From: Natrinema sp046097095
GTDB lineage: Archaea > Halobacteriota > Halobacteria > Halobacteriales > Natrialbaceae
Assembly: GCF_046097095.1 (NCBI RefSeq)
Contig: NZ_CP175698.1
Coordinates: 2,728,001-2,792,000, forward strand
Length of the DNA stretch: 64,000 bases
Direction: 5' to 3'
Each line of letters starts with the position of its first letter. Position 1 is the stretch's first letter. Shown piece after piece: positions 33,123 to 41,794 of the stretch. The translations under genes and the position numbers were made by a program. The notes under the pieces are model-generated. The model had not been told where the DNA came from. It was given only the letters and a program-made list of their open reading frames with translations, and made no database searches.

Positions 33123-33284
33123 TCAGTCAGAGATCGGCCGGCTTTCGGTTCGGTCGTGGAGGGAGGCGAGGTAGCGGGCGACTTCGAAGTGCGAGTGACT
33201 GCCGACGAGGTGGTCCTCGAGCGTTCGATCGAGGTCGAGCGTGTTACGACAGATCGGACATTCGACCGGCGGCGTGAATGCCAT
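33123..33284 (-). CDS. small C2H2-like zinc-finger protein
   Basis: 53 residues from the ATG at 33284. VECPICRNTLDLDRTLEDHL holds CxxC, and HLVGSHSH supplies the His ligands of a C2H2-like finger. The helix tail (FEVARYLASLHDR) is typical of haloarchaeal one-finger proteins. It is divergent to the Gfo/Idh gene. Likely a small DNA- or protein-binding regulator. Confidence 0.6.
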   Translation of the reverse strand: MAFTPPVECPICRNTLDLDRTLEDHLVGSHSHFEVARYLASLHDRTESRPISD

Positions 33285-33466
33285 TTTGTTCCTCTCCGTC
33301 GGTGTCGGGCAAATCGATGCGGCATTCATGCGCCGGTCGGTCGTCCAATATCGGTTGTCACCGCTCGGAGACGTGTACGTCCCCTCTCCCGTTTCCGCCC
33401 GATTCCGGCGGGTACGGCGCGAGTGACGGGGCCGCCTATTTCGGCCGCGACGTGGTCCGACTGGCC

Positions 33467-34606
33467 ATGGTCCTCCGAACCGCGGTCGTCGGTGCGGGCA
33501 TCGTCTCGCGGAACAACCACCTTCCGGCGCTGGCCAGGAATCCCCGGACCGACCTCGTCGCCGTCTGCGACCTCGAGCGCGACGCCGCCCGTGAGGCCGC
33601 GGCCGAGTACGACTGCGCGGCCTTCGTCGACCCCGATCGGCTCCTCGAGACCGAGACGCTCGACTGGCTCCACGTTGCGACGCCGGTTCAGACCCACGCA
33701 GACCTGACCGTGGCGGCGCTCGAGGCGGGCGTGCCGGTCCTCGTGCAGAAACCCGCGGCGACGACGGTCGCGGAACTCGAGCGGATGCGGGCGGCGGCCG
33801 CCGATGCGGGAGTACCGTTCTCGGTCGTCAACAACTGGCTCTACTATCCCGTGGTCCGAACAGTCCGCCGACGCATCGGGGCGGGCGAGATCGGCGACGT
33901 GCGCGCCGTCGAGGTGACGGTGGCCGGCGAGGGCGCGCCGGACGAAACCTACCGCGGCGACTGGGTGCTCGACCTCGCCGGCGGCGATCTCGAGGAGGGA
34001 CTCCCCCACCCGATCTACCTCGCGCTCGGCCTCGGCGGTGTCCCGCGATCGGACGAGGCCATCGACGTTCGGACGCGGACGGCCGACGAGTACGACGACG
34101 TCGACTACGACGGCGCGTCGATCCAGTACGTATCCGTTGACGACGCGCTCTGCTCGATTTCGGTCCTGAGCGGCTCGGCGCGGGACAACCGCGTCCGCGT
34201 CTACGGCACGGAGGGCTCCCTGCACGTCGACGTGCCGACGATGACCGTCGACCGACACGACGCCGACTCCGGGCCGTATCACTTCCAGAACGAGCGGAAC
34301 CGCCGCCACCTCGAGAAACTCCGAACCGCGCTCGCGGCCGCCGAAACCGAGGCCGTCCGCTATGCGAGGGCCCGCCTTGAGGACGCCCTCGAGCGTCACA
34401 CCGAGGAGAGTCAGGATGGTCACTACTACCTGCTCAACGAGGCCGCGAAGGCCATCGAGCACGGCGAGCGGCCGCCCGTCTCGCCCGAGGTGAGCCGGTG
34501 GACGCTCGATATCATCGAGCGAATTCGAGAGGCGGCAAGCGCTGGGCCAGAATCCGTCTCCGGACCGGCCTCGAGTGCGGTCTCGAACGGCGGTGACCGG
34601 CCGTAG
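33467..34606 (+). CDS. Gfo/Idh/MocA-family oxidoreductase
   Basis: 379 residues from the ATG at 33467; upstream frame is non-coding-like. AVVGAGIVSRNNHLPALAR is the NAD(P)-binding loop; VQKPAATTVAELERM is the EKP-type motif (Glu replaced by Gln); YGTEGSLHVDVP belongs to the C-terminal beta sheet. It oxidises or reduces a sugar, nucleotide sugar or inositol. The Gln for Glu in the EKP motif keeps the essential Lys. Part of the sugar-modification set with the genes at 29218, 56167 and 57256. Confidence 0.85.
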   Translation: MVLRTAVVGAGIVSRNNHLPALARNPRTDLVAVCDLERDAAREAAAEYDCAAFVDPDRLLETETLDWLHVATPVQTHADLTVAALEAGVPVLVQKPAATTVAELERMRAAAADAGVPFSVVNNWLYYPVVRTVRRRIGAGEIGDVRAVEVTVAGEGAPDETYRGDWVLDLAGGDLEEGLPHPIYLALGLGGVPRSDEAIDVRTRTADEYDDVDYDGASIQYVSVDDALCSISVLSGSARDNRVRVYGTEGSLHVDVPTMTVDRHDADSGPYHFQNERNRRHLEKLRTALAAAETEAVRYARARLEDALERHTEESQDGHYYLLNEAAKAIEHGERPPVSPEVSRWTLDIIERIREAASAGPESVSGPASSAVSNGGDRP

Positions 34607-34857
34607 CATCGGTCGCCCTCGGCGCTCGAATCGAGCTAACGAGGAATTTCGCCGCGGAAAAACGCTATTACTCGTTTCGACCGACGACGATTCGTTCCTT
34701 CGATCGCGGCGTTTCGCGATCGGTCCCCTGATGTGAGAGCGCGTGGCAACCGTGACGGTGACCAGAAGACTCTCAAGCGGAACTCCCCGACTCGCGTGCA
34801 TGCTAATCGGTCGTACTATCGTATTACCGGACACAGCGTGCGGGTATTCACGAATTA

Positions 34858-36333
34858 ATGACGAACGCAGCTAACGTTTCGTTCGGACTCGAGACGCTCA
34901 AGGGCGTCTCGGCGAAGCTGGCGATGTACGGGTTCGGGTTCGTCGCTACGGCCTACTTCGCGCGGGAACTCGGGCCGGCGACCTTCGGGGGCTTTTTCCT
35001 CCTACTCTCGGTCGTCCAGTTCGCGAATCGGATCCCTCACGGGATCGGCGGGGCGTGCCAGAAGCGCCTCGCGGAGACCGAGACGTCAAACGATGAACTG
35101 CTCGGCCTCACGCTCGGCGTCTGGGTCGCATCTGGGCTCGTCGTCGCACTACTCGCCGTCGCCGGTCGCGCCCATCTGACGGCGTATACGGGCGTCTCGA
35201 ACGCGGCGTCGCTGGGCGTCGGCCTGTTCGTCGCGATCTCGCTGTTCCTCCCGTTGCAGTTTCTCCTCGCCGGGACAGGGAAATTCGGCGTCACCAACTG
35301 GATCGATCTCCTGCGGGAGATCGTCAAAACGGGCCTCCAGTTCGGCCTCGTCGCGCTCGGCTTCGGCGTCACGGGGATGACCGCCGGCTTCGTCGCCGCG
35401 ACGCTTCTTACGGTGCCGGTCATCCTCTTTTTCCTCGGCGTCCGGCCGTCGCTTCCCTCGCGGGACACCGCGGCCTACGTCTGGGAGTACGCGAGGTACA
35501 ACGTCCCGTCGAACGTCGTCGGAAAAGCGTACACGCGGTTCGACATCTTCCTGCTCGGCGCGATCGGCCTTACGGCCGGCGTCGGTTACTACGAGGTCGC
35601 GCTCTCACTGACCGGGCTGGCCACGCTGATCTCCGGCGTCGTCATGGACGGCCTCATCAGCAAGACGAGCAACCTCTCGAGTCGCGGGCGCTCGATCGCC
35701 GACTCGGTGACAGCCACCATCTCTTATACGAGCGTGATCGCCATTCCGATGCTCGTCCTCGTCGCCTTCCTCGGCGAGCCCATCGTCAGGGCGGTCTACG
35801 GAGCGGAGTACCTTGCCGCCGTCCCCTACCTGCTTGGCATCGCCGCGTACCGCGTCGTCCAGACGCAGCGCGAGCCCCTCGACAGCGCGGTGAAGGGGAT
35901 GGGCCGGCCCGACGCCGTTTTCCGCATCTCGACGGTGACGGTCGCCGTGAACTTCGTCCTCGGCGTCGCGCTGGTCCTGACCGTCGGCGCGATCGGCGTC
36001 GTCGTCGCGACGGTCGTCGCGGAGACGGTTCGCTGTCTACTGCTCCACCGAGCGCTCCGGCGAAACGACACCGTCGTCCCCGTCTTCCCCGCACCGCTGC
36101 GCGCTCAGTTCCGGAGCGCGCTCGCGATGGCCGCCGTCATGGTCGTGCTCACGGTCACCCTGCCGGCCGCGGTCGCCGCTCCGCTGGTCGTCACCGGCGG
36201 ACTCGGCCTCGCGACGTATCTAGGAACGGTCCTCGCACAGGACGGCGTCGCTCGCGCCGCCATCGCTCGCGCCGCGGTCGCCGTCCACGCGCTGGCGACC
36301 GGCGCGGAAGTGGATCAGCAGACGACACACTGA
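34858..36333 (+). CDS. Wzx-type polysaccharide flippase
   Basis: 491 residues with about 12-14 hydrophobic helices and no large soluble domain. The start TLKGVSAKLAMYGFGFVATAY and FAREGLPATFGGFF-like region (ELGPATFGGFFLLLSVVQF) is the polysaccharide-synthesis/MATE-like signature. It should flip a lipid-linked oligosaccharide from the cytoplasm to the outer face of the membrane, the step between the glycosyltransferases and any outside assembly. Its stop is 18 nt from the stop of the convergent minus-strand operon. Confidence 0.85.
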   Translation: MTNAANVSFGLETLKGVSAKLAMYGFGFVATAYFARELGPATFGGFFLLLSVVQFANRIPHGIGGACQKRLAETETSNDELLGLTLGVWVASGLVVALLAVAGRAHLTAYTGVSNAASLGVGLFVAISLFLPLQFLLAGTGKFGVTNWIDLLREIVKTGLQFGLVALGFGVTGMTAGFVAATLLTVPVILFFLGVRPSLPSRDTAAYVWEYARYNVPSNVVGKAYTRFDIFLLGAIGLTAGVGYYEVALSLTGLATLISGVVMDGLISKTSNLSSRGRSIADSVTATISYTSVIAIPMLVLVAFLGEPIVRAVYGAEYLAAVPYLLGIAAYRVVQTQREPLDSAVKGMGRPDAVFRISTVTVAVNFVLGVALVLTVGAIGVVVATVVAETVRCLLLHRALRRNDTVVPVFPAPLRAQFRSALAMAAVMVVLTVTLPAAVAAPLVVTGGLGLATYLGTVLAQDGVARAAIARAAVAVHALATGAEVDQQTTH

Positions 36334-36351
36334 CGCGGACGTACCGACCCG

Positions 36352-37563
36352 TCACCGCTCGAGTCCGAGCGTTTCCTCGAGTTCGGCGGCCACCTCGTCG
36401 ACCACGTAGCGATCCGCGATCGTCTCGCGAGCGTTGGTGGCGAGATGCCGACGCTCGTCCGGGTCCTCGAGCAGTTCCACCGTCGCGTCGACGAACTCGT
36501 CCCAGTCGTCGGCGACCCGGAGGTCCTCGCCCGGCGTCGCCTCGACACCCTCGAACCCCTGGGCCGTCGTGACGATCGGCAGCCGCCAGGCCATCGACTC
36601 GAGGACCTTGATCCGGATCCCGCCGCCGACGCGCAGCGGCGCGACCATCACCGCGGCGTCCCGGACGACCGACTCGAGGTCGTCGACTCCGCCCCGAAAC
36701 TCGATGCCAGGTCGGTTGCCGAGATCACGGAGTTCGTCGGTCGCACCGCGGCCGGCGAGCGCGAGTTCGGCATCGGGATGGGCCGCTCGAATCCGCGGGA
36801 AGACGCGACGTGCGAAGACCAGCGCGGCGTCCTCGTTGGGAAACCAGTCGTACGAGCCGAAGAAGACGAGGCGATCGCTATCTGAGTCGAGCGGGGCGGG
36901 CTCGTAGGCGTCGATCTCGAGGCCGACGCGCTCGCGCGAGACCGGCCCGACTCCCTGCTCGCGCAGCCGGGTCGCGTCTGCCGCGCCGAGGACGAGCGTC
37001 AGGTCGGACGCGCGGTAGGCCGCCAGCTCCTCGCGGCGGAGACGGGGAAGCTCGAGGGCCAGTTCGGCCCGCGTCCGGCGGTCGTCCGCGTGCTCGCGGT
37101 GGCGCTCGTGGGCGGCGTACTCGACGACGTGGGCGTTCGTGACCAGCGCCGCGCCGGCCGCGCGGGCCGCCCGACGGACCGTCTCGTCCCGAAAGCGCTG
37201 TCCCAGATAGGGATGCTGGGCGACGACCGCGTCCGGCTCGAGCGCCGCGATTCGGCGCGGTGTCGCGGTCCGGATCGCGCTCGAGTCGAACATGGCCATC
37301 ACGTCGGAGCGCTTCCGCGCCGCCCGCGTCACTTTGCGCGCCGTCGGCGGGAGCCGCGAGGAGTCGCCGGGGACGCGCACGATCGACTCGCAGTACTCGC
37401 GCAGCGCCGCCACGTCGGCGGCGGACTCGCTCGAGCGGTGGGTTAGGACGTGGACCTCGTGGCCGCGCTCGGCGAGTCCCCGGACGTAGCCGTAGGTGAC
37501 GATCCGATCGCCGGCGTTCGGTGGGTAGGGAAGCTCGCGCGTGAGAAAAAGGACGGTACTCAT
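36352..37563 (-). CDS. GT4-family glycosyltransferase
   Basis: 403 residues. LTRELPYPPNAGDRIVTYGY at the start and LVFFGSYDWFPNEDAALVFA in the middle match the exopolysaccharide (EpsH1/PelF-like) GT4 group; VAPLRVGGGIRIKVLESMAW is the donor-binding element with the conserved Lys and Glu. Last gene of a minus-strand run of seven; its ATG overlaps the stop of the preceding glycosyltransferase (ATGA). Specificity unknown. Confidence 0.85.
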   Translation of the reverse strand: MSTVLFLTRELPYPPNAGDRIVTYGYVRGLAERGHEVHVLTHRSSESAADVAALREYCESIVRVPGDSSRLPPTARKVTRAARKRSDVMAMFDSSAIRTATPRRIAALEPDAVVAQHPYLGQRFRDETVRRAARAAGAALVTNAHVVEYAAHERHREHADDRRTRAELALELPRLRREELAAYRASDLTLVLGAADATRLREQGVGPVSRERVGLEIDAYEPAPLDSDSDRLVFFGSYDWFPNEDAALVFARRVFPRIRAAHPDAELALAGRGATDELRDLGNRPGIEFRGGVDDLESVVRDAAVMVAPLRVGGGIRIKVLESMAWRLPIVTTAQGFEGVEATPGEDLRVADDWDEFVDATVELLEDPDERRHLATNARETIADRYVVDEVAAELEETLGLER

Positions 37564-38951
37564 GCGTCACCGACCGAACGACCGCGTTCGCTCGTTTCGT
37601 CGCCACCCTGCTCGCTCGCGTCCGCCGGACCGTGCTCGCGGTAGAGTGCGAGTAGGTCGTCGGCGTGATCGCCGAGCGTCGTCGGCTCCGCGACGCCCGC
37701 CCTGAGCCGGCGGACCAGATCGGGGTCGGCCGCGAGCCGTCGTAGCGTCGCCGCCAGCGCAGCGGCGTCGCCGACGGGAACCGTGAGCCCGTCGACGCCG
37801 TCGTCGACGAGTTCCGCCATCCCGCCGCGGTCGCCGGTCACGACCGGCACGCCCGCGGCAAACGCCTCCTGGATCACCAGCGGGCTGTTCTCGAGCCAGA
37901 CCGACGGGAGGACGAAGACGTCGAACGTGGGGAACACGTCGGCGGCGTCGCCATATCGGCCGTGGAACCGAACACGGGGCTCGCCGGCCGCCCGCTTTCG
38001 AAGCCGGGCGTGGTACGGCTCCGCGTCCGGCTCGAACCGGCCGTGGACGTGGACAGCGAGGTCGGCGTCGGGGAGCCACTCGAGCGCCGCGAGCAGCAGG
38101 TGGACCCCCTTCGACTCGGCGATCCGACCGGCGTAGCCCACGTGCAAGGGGTCGTCGGGATCGAAGGTCGATTCGCCGAACCGACCGGTCCGAATCCCGT
38201 TTCGCCGGTGGACGAGCAGATTCGGGTCGGTGCCGTACTCGACGAAGACGTCCCGGAGGAACCGCGAGGGCGAGACGAGGCGGTCACACTCCGTGAGCGC
38301 CCGGCGGAGGCGATCCGTTCGCCGCGCTACGGGGTCGGCGACGACCGACTCGAGGCCGAGGCGGTTTCGCGGACCCGATTCGCCATCGCGCTCGTGTTCG
38401 CGCTGGTCCCACCGATCGCGCGTCTTCATTCCGGGGTCGTCCGCGGCCGGCGCGACGTGCCGGCCGACGGCGTCGGCGTAGCAGCCGACGCACTTCGCGA
38501 GCGAGTCGGGGCCCGAACAGCGCGCGCCGTCGGGTCGGCGAAGCTGCTCGCGGTGACAGAGCGTCCAGAAGTCATGGAGCGTGGCGATGCAGGGCACACC
38601 GGCGTCGGCACAGACGGTCGGAATTCCGGCCGAGAGGCCCTTGAGGTGCTGGAGGTGGACGAGATCTGGGTCGCGCGCCTCGAGCAGGTCGGCGACGGCG
38701 GCGTCGATCGCGGGCCGGACGACGCCCTCGGCTCCGGCGGGGTCGATTCCGTCGTCGGGCCGCGGCGTCGGAGCGGGATCCGGGAGGCGGACGACGGTCG
38801 CCCCGTCGACGGTCGCGTCCGCGCCGCGGGGCGCGGCGACGGTGACGGAGTGACCGCGATCGGCGATCGCTTCGGCGAGGCGGACGGTGTAGAGCTCGGT
38901 GCCGCCGTAGGTGTCCGGCGGCAGCGCGTGGGCGGCCAGCAGGACGCGCAT
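37560..38951 (-). CDS. GT4-family glycosyltransferase
   Basis: 463 residues. MRVLLAAHALPPDTYGGTEL is the acceptor loop; HVGYAGRIAESKGVHLLLAA the nucleotide-binding start of the second domain; ENSPLVIQE the EX7E pair, followed by AFAAGVPVVTGDRGGMAEL. A Cys-containing insert (LAKCVGCYADAVG) near the middle matches GT4 enzymes with a small Cys-rich loop. It lies 3 nt after ino1 and overlaps the next glycosyltransferase, so all three are coupled. Confidence 0.85.
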   Translation of the reverse strand: MRVLLAAHALPPDTYGGTELYTVRLAEAIADRGHSVTVAAPRGADATVDGATVVRLPDPAPTPRPDDGIDPAGAEGVVRPAIDAAVADLLEARDPDLVHLQHLKGLSAGIPTVCADAGVPCIATLHDFWTLCHREQLRRPDGARCSGPDSLAKCVGCYADAVGRHVAPAADDPGMKTRDRWDQREHERDGESGPRNRLGLESVVADPVARRTDRLRRALTECDRLVSPSRFLRDVFVEYGTDPNLLVHRRNGIRTGRFGESTFDPDDPLHVGYAGRIAESKGVHLLLAALEWLPDADLAVHVHGRFEPDAEPYHARLRKRAAGEPRVRFHGRYGDAADVFPTFDVFVLPSVWLENSPLVIQEAFAAGVPVVTGDRGGMAELVDDGVDGLTVPVGDAAALAATLRRLAADPDLVRRLRAGVAEPTTLGDHADDLLALYREHGPADASEQGGDETSERGRSVGDA

Positions 38952-38954
38952 CGC

Positions 38955-40193
38955 TCAGTCGTCGGTCGCGGGTTCGGGTGTGGGTTCGACCGGGTCCTCG
39001 GCGGCGTGGTCCGCGACGTACTCGGAGAGCGCGTCGAGTTGCCGGGAGAGGTCGTGCTCATCGACGCCGTCGGGGGCCTTGAAGAACGAGGCGAGCTGGG
39101 GTTGGCGGCCACCCTCACCGCGCTCGTCGGCAAACGAGAGGAGCCGCGCGAGGTCGAGCGTCAACGGGGCCGCGAGCGCCGAGTCAGACCCCTCCCAGGT
39201 GAACTGCATCGTCATCTCGGTCTCGAGGAAGCCCTCGAAGTGGACGTAGTCCCAGGCGGTCTTCCAGTCGCCGAGCGACGGCGTGTAGTCGATTCGCACG
39301 CGGTTGTGCTCGAGGTCGGGGAGGATGCCGTCTAAAATGCCGCCCTTGCTCGCGAGCTTGCCGGCCTTGTTGCGGTCGTCCTCCAAGACGCGCCCGTCGG
39401 TGTTGCCGAGGACGTTGTGGCCCTCCCAGCTTCTGACCCGCAGGTTGCGGCCGGCGAACATCGGCGCGAGCGCCGCCTTGACGAGCGACTCGCCGGTCTT
39501 GCCGTCGGACCCCATGTGGGGGACGCCCGCCTCGGCGGCGAGTTCCCGGAGTCCGCCGAGGGTACTGCCGGTGCTGGGCGTGAAATTGGCGTATGGATGC
39601 CCGTCGACGAGCGCCGCGTACGCGTAAAGGGAACTGGCCGGGAGCTCGCGGTCGTTTTCGTCGATCGCCCGCTCGAGCGCCTCGCGGCCGTCGTACCGCT
39701 CGGGGTCCGCGAGTTCGGGCTCCGTCGAGGCGACGTTGACGACGATCAGTCGATCGACCCCCTCGCTGTCGCAGAACGCGGCGTAGTCTTCTCGCAGTCG
39801 ATCGACGATCGCTGCGACCGTCCGGTCGGTCTCGAGCGGCTCGTGATCGGCGAGCTCGGCGACGCGAGGGCCGCAGTTCAGCGCCGTCCCGTTGACGATG
39901 CGCTCGTCTATCGCGTCGAGATCGTCCGCGACTGCGTCGATCGTCTCACGGGCAGGGACGCCGCCGGTTGCCGCGAGTTCGGCGGCGGCCTCGCGGAGGC
40001 TTCGTTCCCGAACGTCGTGGCCGCCGAAGGTCAGGTCGCCGACGGCCGGAAACTCGAGCGCGTCGCAGGGCGGTCGCTCGGTGACCATGCCGGTCGTCGA
40101 CGTTTCGCCGCGGGCGATCGCCCGCGCGCCGACGATCGCGGTCGTCGCGATGTTGCCGCGCGCGCCGACGAACCAGACGCCGACGTCGCTCAC
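38955..40193 (-). CDS. ino1: inositol-3-phosphate synthase
   Basis: 412 residues, usual archaeal/bacterial length. VWFVGARGNIATTAIVGA is the NAD-binding loop; NFTPSTGSTLGG, HMGSDGKTGESLVK (catalytic Lys and Ser) and EGHNVLGNTDGRVL are family hallmarks. It converts glucose-6-phosphate to 1L-myo-inositol-3-phosphate using NAD. In haloarchaea this normally feeds inositol phospholipid synthesis. Its place between glycosyltransferases, coupled to one with a 3-nt gap, raises the possibility that inositol or inositol phosphate is part of the local glycan. Confidence 0.92.
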   Translation of the reverse strand: MSDVGVWFVGARGNIATTAIVGARAIARGETSTTGMVTERPPCDALEFPAVGDLTFGGHDVRERSLREAAAELAATGGVPARETIDAVADDLDAIDERIVNGTALNCGPRVAELADHEPLETDRTVAAIVDRLREDYAAFCDSEGVDRLIVVNVASTEPELADPERYDGREALERAIDENDRELPASSLYAYAALVDGHPYANFTPSTGSTLGGLRELAAEAGVPHMGSDGKTGESLVKAALAPMFAGRNLRVRSWEGHNVLGNTDGRVLEDDRNKAGKLASKGGILDGILPDLEHNRVRIDYTPSLGDWKTAWDYVHFEGFLETEMTMQFTWEGSDSALAAPLTLDLARLLSFADERGEGGRQPQLASFFKAPDGVDEHDLSRQLDALSEYVADHAAEDPVEPTPEPATDD

Positions 40194-40381
40194 CGCCGAT
40201 CACCTCGCAGCCCGGCCACTCGAGATATCGCCGCGGGTGCCCGTCGATCCACTGCCGATTCGGACCGGCGACTTTGCTCCGTCGGCGGTGACATCGGAAC
40301 GAACGTCATGCCCATACGCACGCCGAACGACGGTAAATACCTGCTGCGCACCTCTGAATTCGTGAACGACCGTCGCGAACG

Positions 40382-41788
40382 TTAGTCGGGCGGTCGGTCG
40401 CCGGTCCACACCGCCTCGAGCAGGTCGAGAGACACCGCGACCTGCTCTGCGACGGTGAAGCGATCGCGGACCGTCTCGCGACCCGCCGTGCCGAACGCGG
40501 TCGCCCGCTCGGGGCCGACGAGAAACGACTCGAGGGCGTCCGCCAGCGCCGACACATTGCGGGGATCGACGACGCGTCCGTTCACGCCGTCGTCGACGAG
40601 TTCCGATGCGCCGCCGAACGCGGTCGTCACGACGGGCGTGCCCGCCGCGAACGCCTCGAGATTGACCGTCGGGAAGGGGTCGAGGTGGACCGACGGCGAG
40701 GCGACGACGCGGGCCGAGCGGAACGCCGTTCGGAGCGCCGGCCGGGGGAGCCACCCCGGCGAGACGATGCGGTCGGCGGCCGGGCCGGCGACCGCTCGCA
40801 TCCGCTCGACGTACCCGTCGTCGCCGGTGACGAGCAAGCGGGCGTCAACGCCGTCGTCGACGAGCCGTTCGAACGCGGCCGCGAGGTACGCGCCCCCCTT
40901 CTCGTCGCTCGTCCGCCCGCCGAAGAGTACGAACGGCGCGTCCTCGAGTCCGTGCCGCCGGCGAAACGCGGCTTCCGACGGCGCGTCGGGATCAGGCCGC
41001 TCGAACCGCGAGGCGTCGATCCCGTTGTGAATCACGCGCTCGCACTCGACGCCGTTGACGGCCAGTCCCCGCCGGAGTGCCTCGCTGACCGCGACGCCGA
41101 CGTCGACGCGGGCGGCGAGACACCGGCGGTTCATCTCGGTGCGCGCTGGAAGGTATCGAGCGCCCTGTTCTATGGCCTGCTGGACGGGCGAGACGCGGTA
41201 CGCGGCCGCCGGGAGCGCATTCGCACCCGTGTCCGATTCGGATACCGAGACCGGGTCCGCAGAGGCGCTCGCACCCCCGTCGATGGCAAGCGCCTCGGGT
41301 TGCGCGCTCGGATCGCCGGCGGTCTCGGTTTCCGTCTCGGCGGGTCCGGGCCTGATATCTACGGGCGCTCGTTCGGCGACGGTCGTCAGTTCGCCGTAGG
41401 AGACGGTTCCGGCGTCGTGAAACGTCTTCACGATCGGCAGGCCGTGTTCGTCGGCGATCCGCAGGCTCGCGTTCGAGAGGTAGTGGACGTTGTGCGCGTG
41501 GACGATATCGGGCGCGACGTCGACGAGCACGTCGGGAAGCGCCCGCTCAATGAGCGGATTCCGAAGCGTCAGGTACGGGAGGACGGCGCGACACCGCGGC
41601 GTCCAGAGCCGGTGGACGACCACACCGTCGGCGACGGAGCGGCCGGTCTCCCCGCGGTCGGGCACCGTCGTGACGACGTGGGTCTCGTGGCCGCGCTCGG
41701 CGTACCCCTCGGCGAGTTGAGCGGCGATCCGCTGGGCACCCCCGCGCTCCCACGGCGGGTAGCCGTCCGAGAGGAGACAGATACGCAC
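40382..41788 (-). CDS. GT4-family glycosyltransferase
   Basis: 468 residues. MRICLLSDGYPPWERGGAQR is the Gly-rich start; PFVLFGGRTSDEKGGAYLAA begins the second domain. The EX7E element is DPFPTVNLE (Asp in the first position), followed by AFAAGTPVVTTAFGGASEL. A variable low-complexity insert rich in Glu/Thr/Ala (about residues 150-200) separates the domains. The gene follows an AlkP-superfamily gene by 6 nt and precedes ino1 by 188 nt. Specificity unknown. Confidence 0.85.
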   Translation of the reverse strand: MRICLLSDGYPPWERGGAQRIAAQLAEGYAERGHETHVVTTVPDRGETGRSVADGVVVHRLWTPRCRAVLPYLTLRNPLIERALPDVLVDVAPDIVHAHNVHYLSNASLRIADEHGLPIVKTFHDAGTVSYGELTTVAERAPVDIRPGPAETETETAGDPSAQPEALAIDGGASASADPVSVSESDTGANALPAAAYRVSPVQQAIEQGARYLPARTEMNRRCLAARVDVGVAVSEALRRGLAVNGVECERVIHNGIDASRFERPDPDAPSEAAFRRRHGLEDAPFVLFGGRTSDEKGGAYLAAAFERLVDDGVDARLLVTGDDGYVERMRAVAGPAADRIVSPGWLPRPALRTAFRSARVVASPSVHLDPFPTVNLEAFAAGTPVVTTAFGGASELVDDGVNGRVVDPRNVSALADALESFLVGPERATAFGTAGRETVRDRFTVAEQVAVSLDLLEAVWTGDRPPD

Positions 41789-41794
41789 GGTCCG

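Noticed and set aside
33326..34834. 502-residue minus-strand open frame
   Set aside because: Antisense shadow of the Gfo/Idh gene at 33467.
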